From NCBI RefSeq assembly GCF_010119245.1, contig NZ_WNKG01000001.1, positions 310,001 to 374,000 on the forward strand: a stretch of DNA of 64,000 nucleotides, in the 5' to 3' direction. The DNA is from Cyclobacterium salsum. Its GTDB lineage: Bacteria > Bacteroidota > Bacteroidia > Cytophagales > Cyclobacteriaceae. The position numbers were made by a program, and so were the translations under genes. Positions within the stretch are counted from its first letter, which is position 1. Each line of letters opens with the position of its first letter. Below, one piece after another: positions 63,965-64,000 of this stretch. The notes under the pieces are model-generated. The model had not been told where the DNA came from. It worked only from the letters and a program-made list of their open reading frames with translations, and searched no databases.

Positions 63965-64000
63965 CGCATTCCTAGTTCTTTGCCCTCAATTCATAAATGT

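Overview
The window looks like a chromosomal segment of a marine or environmental Bacteroidota of the Cytophagales type (Cyclobacteriaceae-like). The evidence is an AT-rich background, Bacteroidota-style TAnnTTTG promoter boxes, many short signal peptides and lipoboxes, a hybrid two-component regulator with an N-terminal propeller and a C-terminal AraC domain, FG-GAP/VCBS proteins, a PVC-type heme protein, and the kdgK/eda uronate genes. I saw no rRNA, tRNA, CRISPR array, integrase or intact insertion sequence.

Positions 1-19,100 are a mosaic accessory region. Visibly GC-rich genes (a CocE/NonD hydrolase cut by the window edge, a prolyl oligopeptidase, a beta-helix protein, an alpha/beta hydrolase) sit among AT-rich native genes (two beta-lactamase-like serine hydrolases, a peptidyl-arginine/agmatine deiminase, a TIM-barrel amidohydrolase, an FAD oxidoreductase). 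In at least two GC-rich genes the 5' end, including the signal peptide, has native AT-rich codon use and switches to GC-rich use near the cleavage site. Between the intact genes lie remnants of a sulfatase, a DUF418/YeiB protein, an amidohydrolase, a gamma-glutamyltransferase and an alpha/beta hydrolase. Each keeps its start and its end but has lost the middle. A tandem array of ~130-bp units with 14-bp terminal inverted repeats lies at 15,385-15,770.

Positions 19,350-36,764 hold a cupredoxin-like lipoprotein divergent from a BTAD/TolB-like/TPR regulator, a secreted alpha/beta hydrolase, a minimal nucleotidyltransferase with only a stub of its HEPN partner, a cytochrome c/FG-GAP protein, a YceI-like lipoprotein, an aldehyde dehydrogenase, GH53, GH16 and MBL remnants, a methyltransferase, a SnoaL-like lipoprotein, a 121-bp tandem repeat and a large hybrid sensor/AraC regulator. 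Positions 37,037-40,053 form a compact sulfur module: a Tat-exported DsrE-like protein, a secreted DsrE-like protein, a TsdA-type diheme cytochrome and a TSUP exporter. It is flanked by the hybrid sensor and by a free-standing close paralogue of that sensor's AraC output domain (40,227-40,691). A perfectly phased 21-bp direct repeat upstream of the module is a candidate operator.

Positions 40,777-64,000 look like ordinary chromosome. They carry an AraC regulator, a cupin, a SnoaL-like protein, an AzgA purine permease reduced to N- plus C-terminus and overlapping a secreted MTA/SAH-type nucleosidase, a pirin, an FG-GAP protein, an amidohydrolase lipoprotein, a PVC-type heme/HEAT protein coupled to a polysaccharide deacetylase, a bacterial homologue of the eukaryotic N-terminal glutamine amidase NTAQ1, two SDRs, a DUF1456 protein, a kdgK-yhcH-eda operon, a secreted methyltransferase, a thioesterase, a SulP transporter, a DUF6629 membrane protein and a Uma2 protein.

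The most unusual items are the sulfur module with its phased repeats, the NTAQ1 homologue, the signal-peptide/body codon-usage chimeras, the run of middle-deleted pseudogenes, and the inverted-repeat array.
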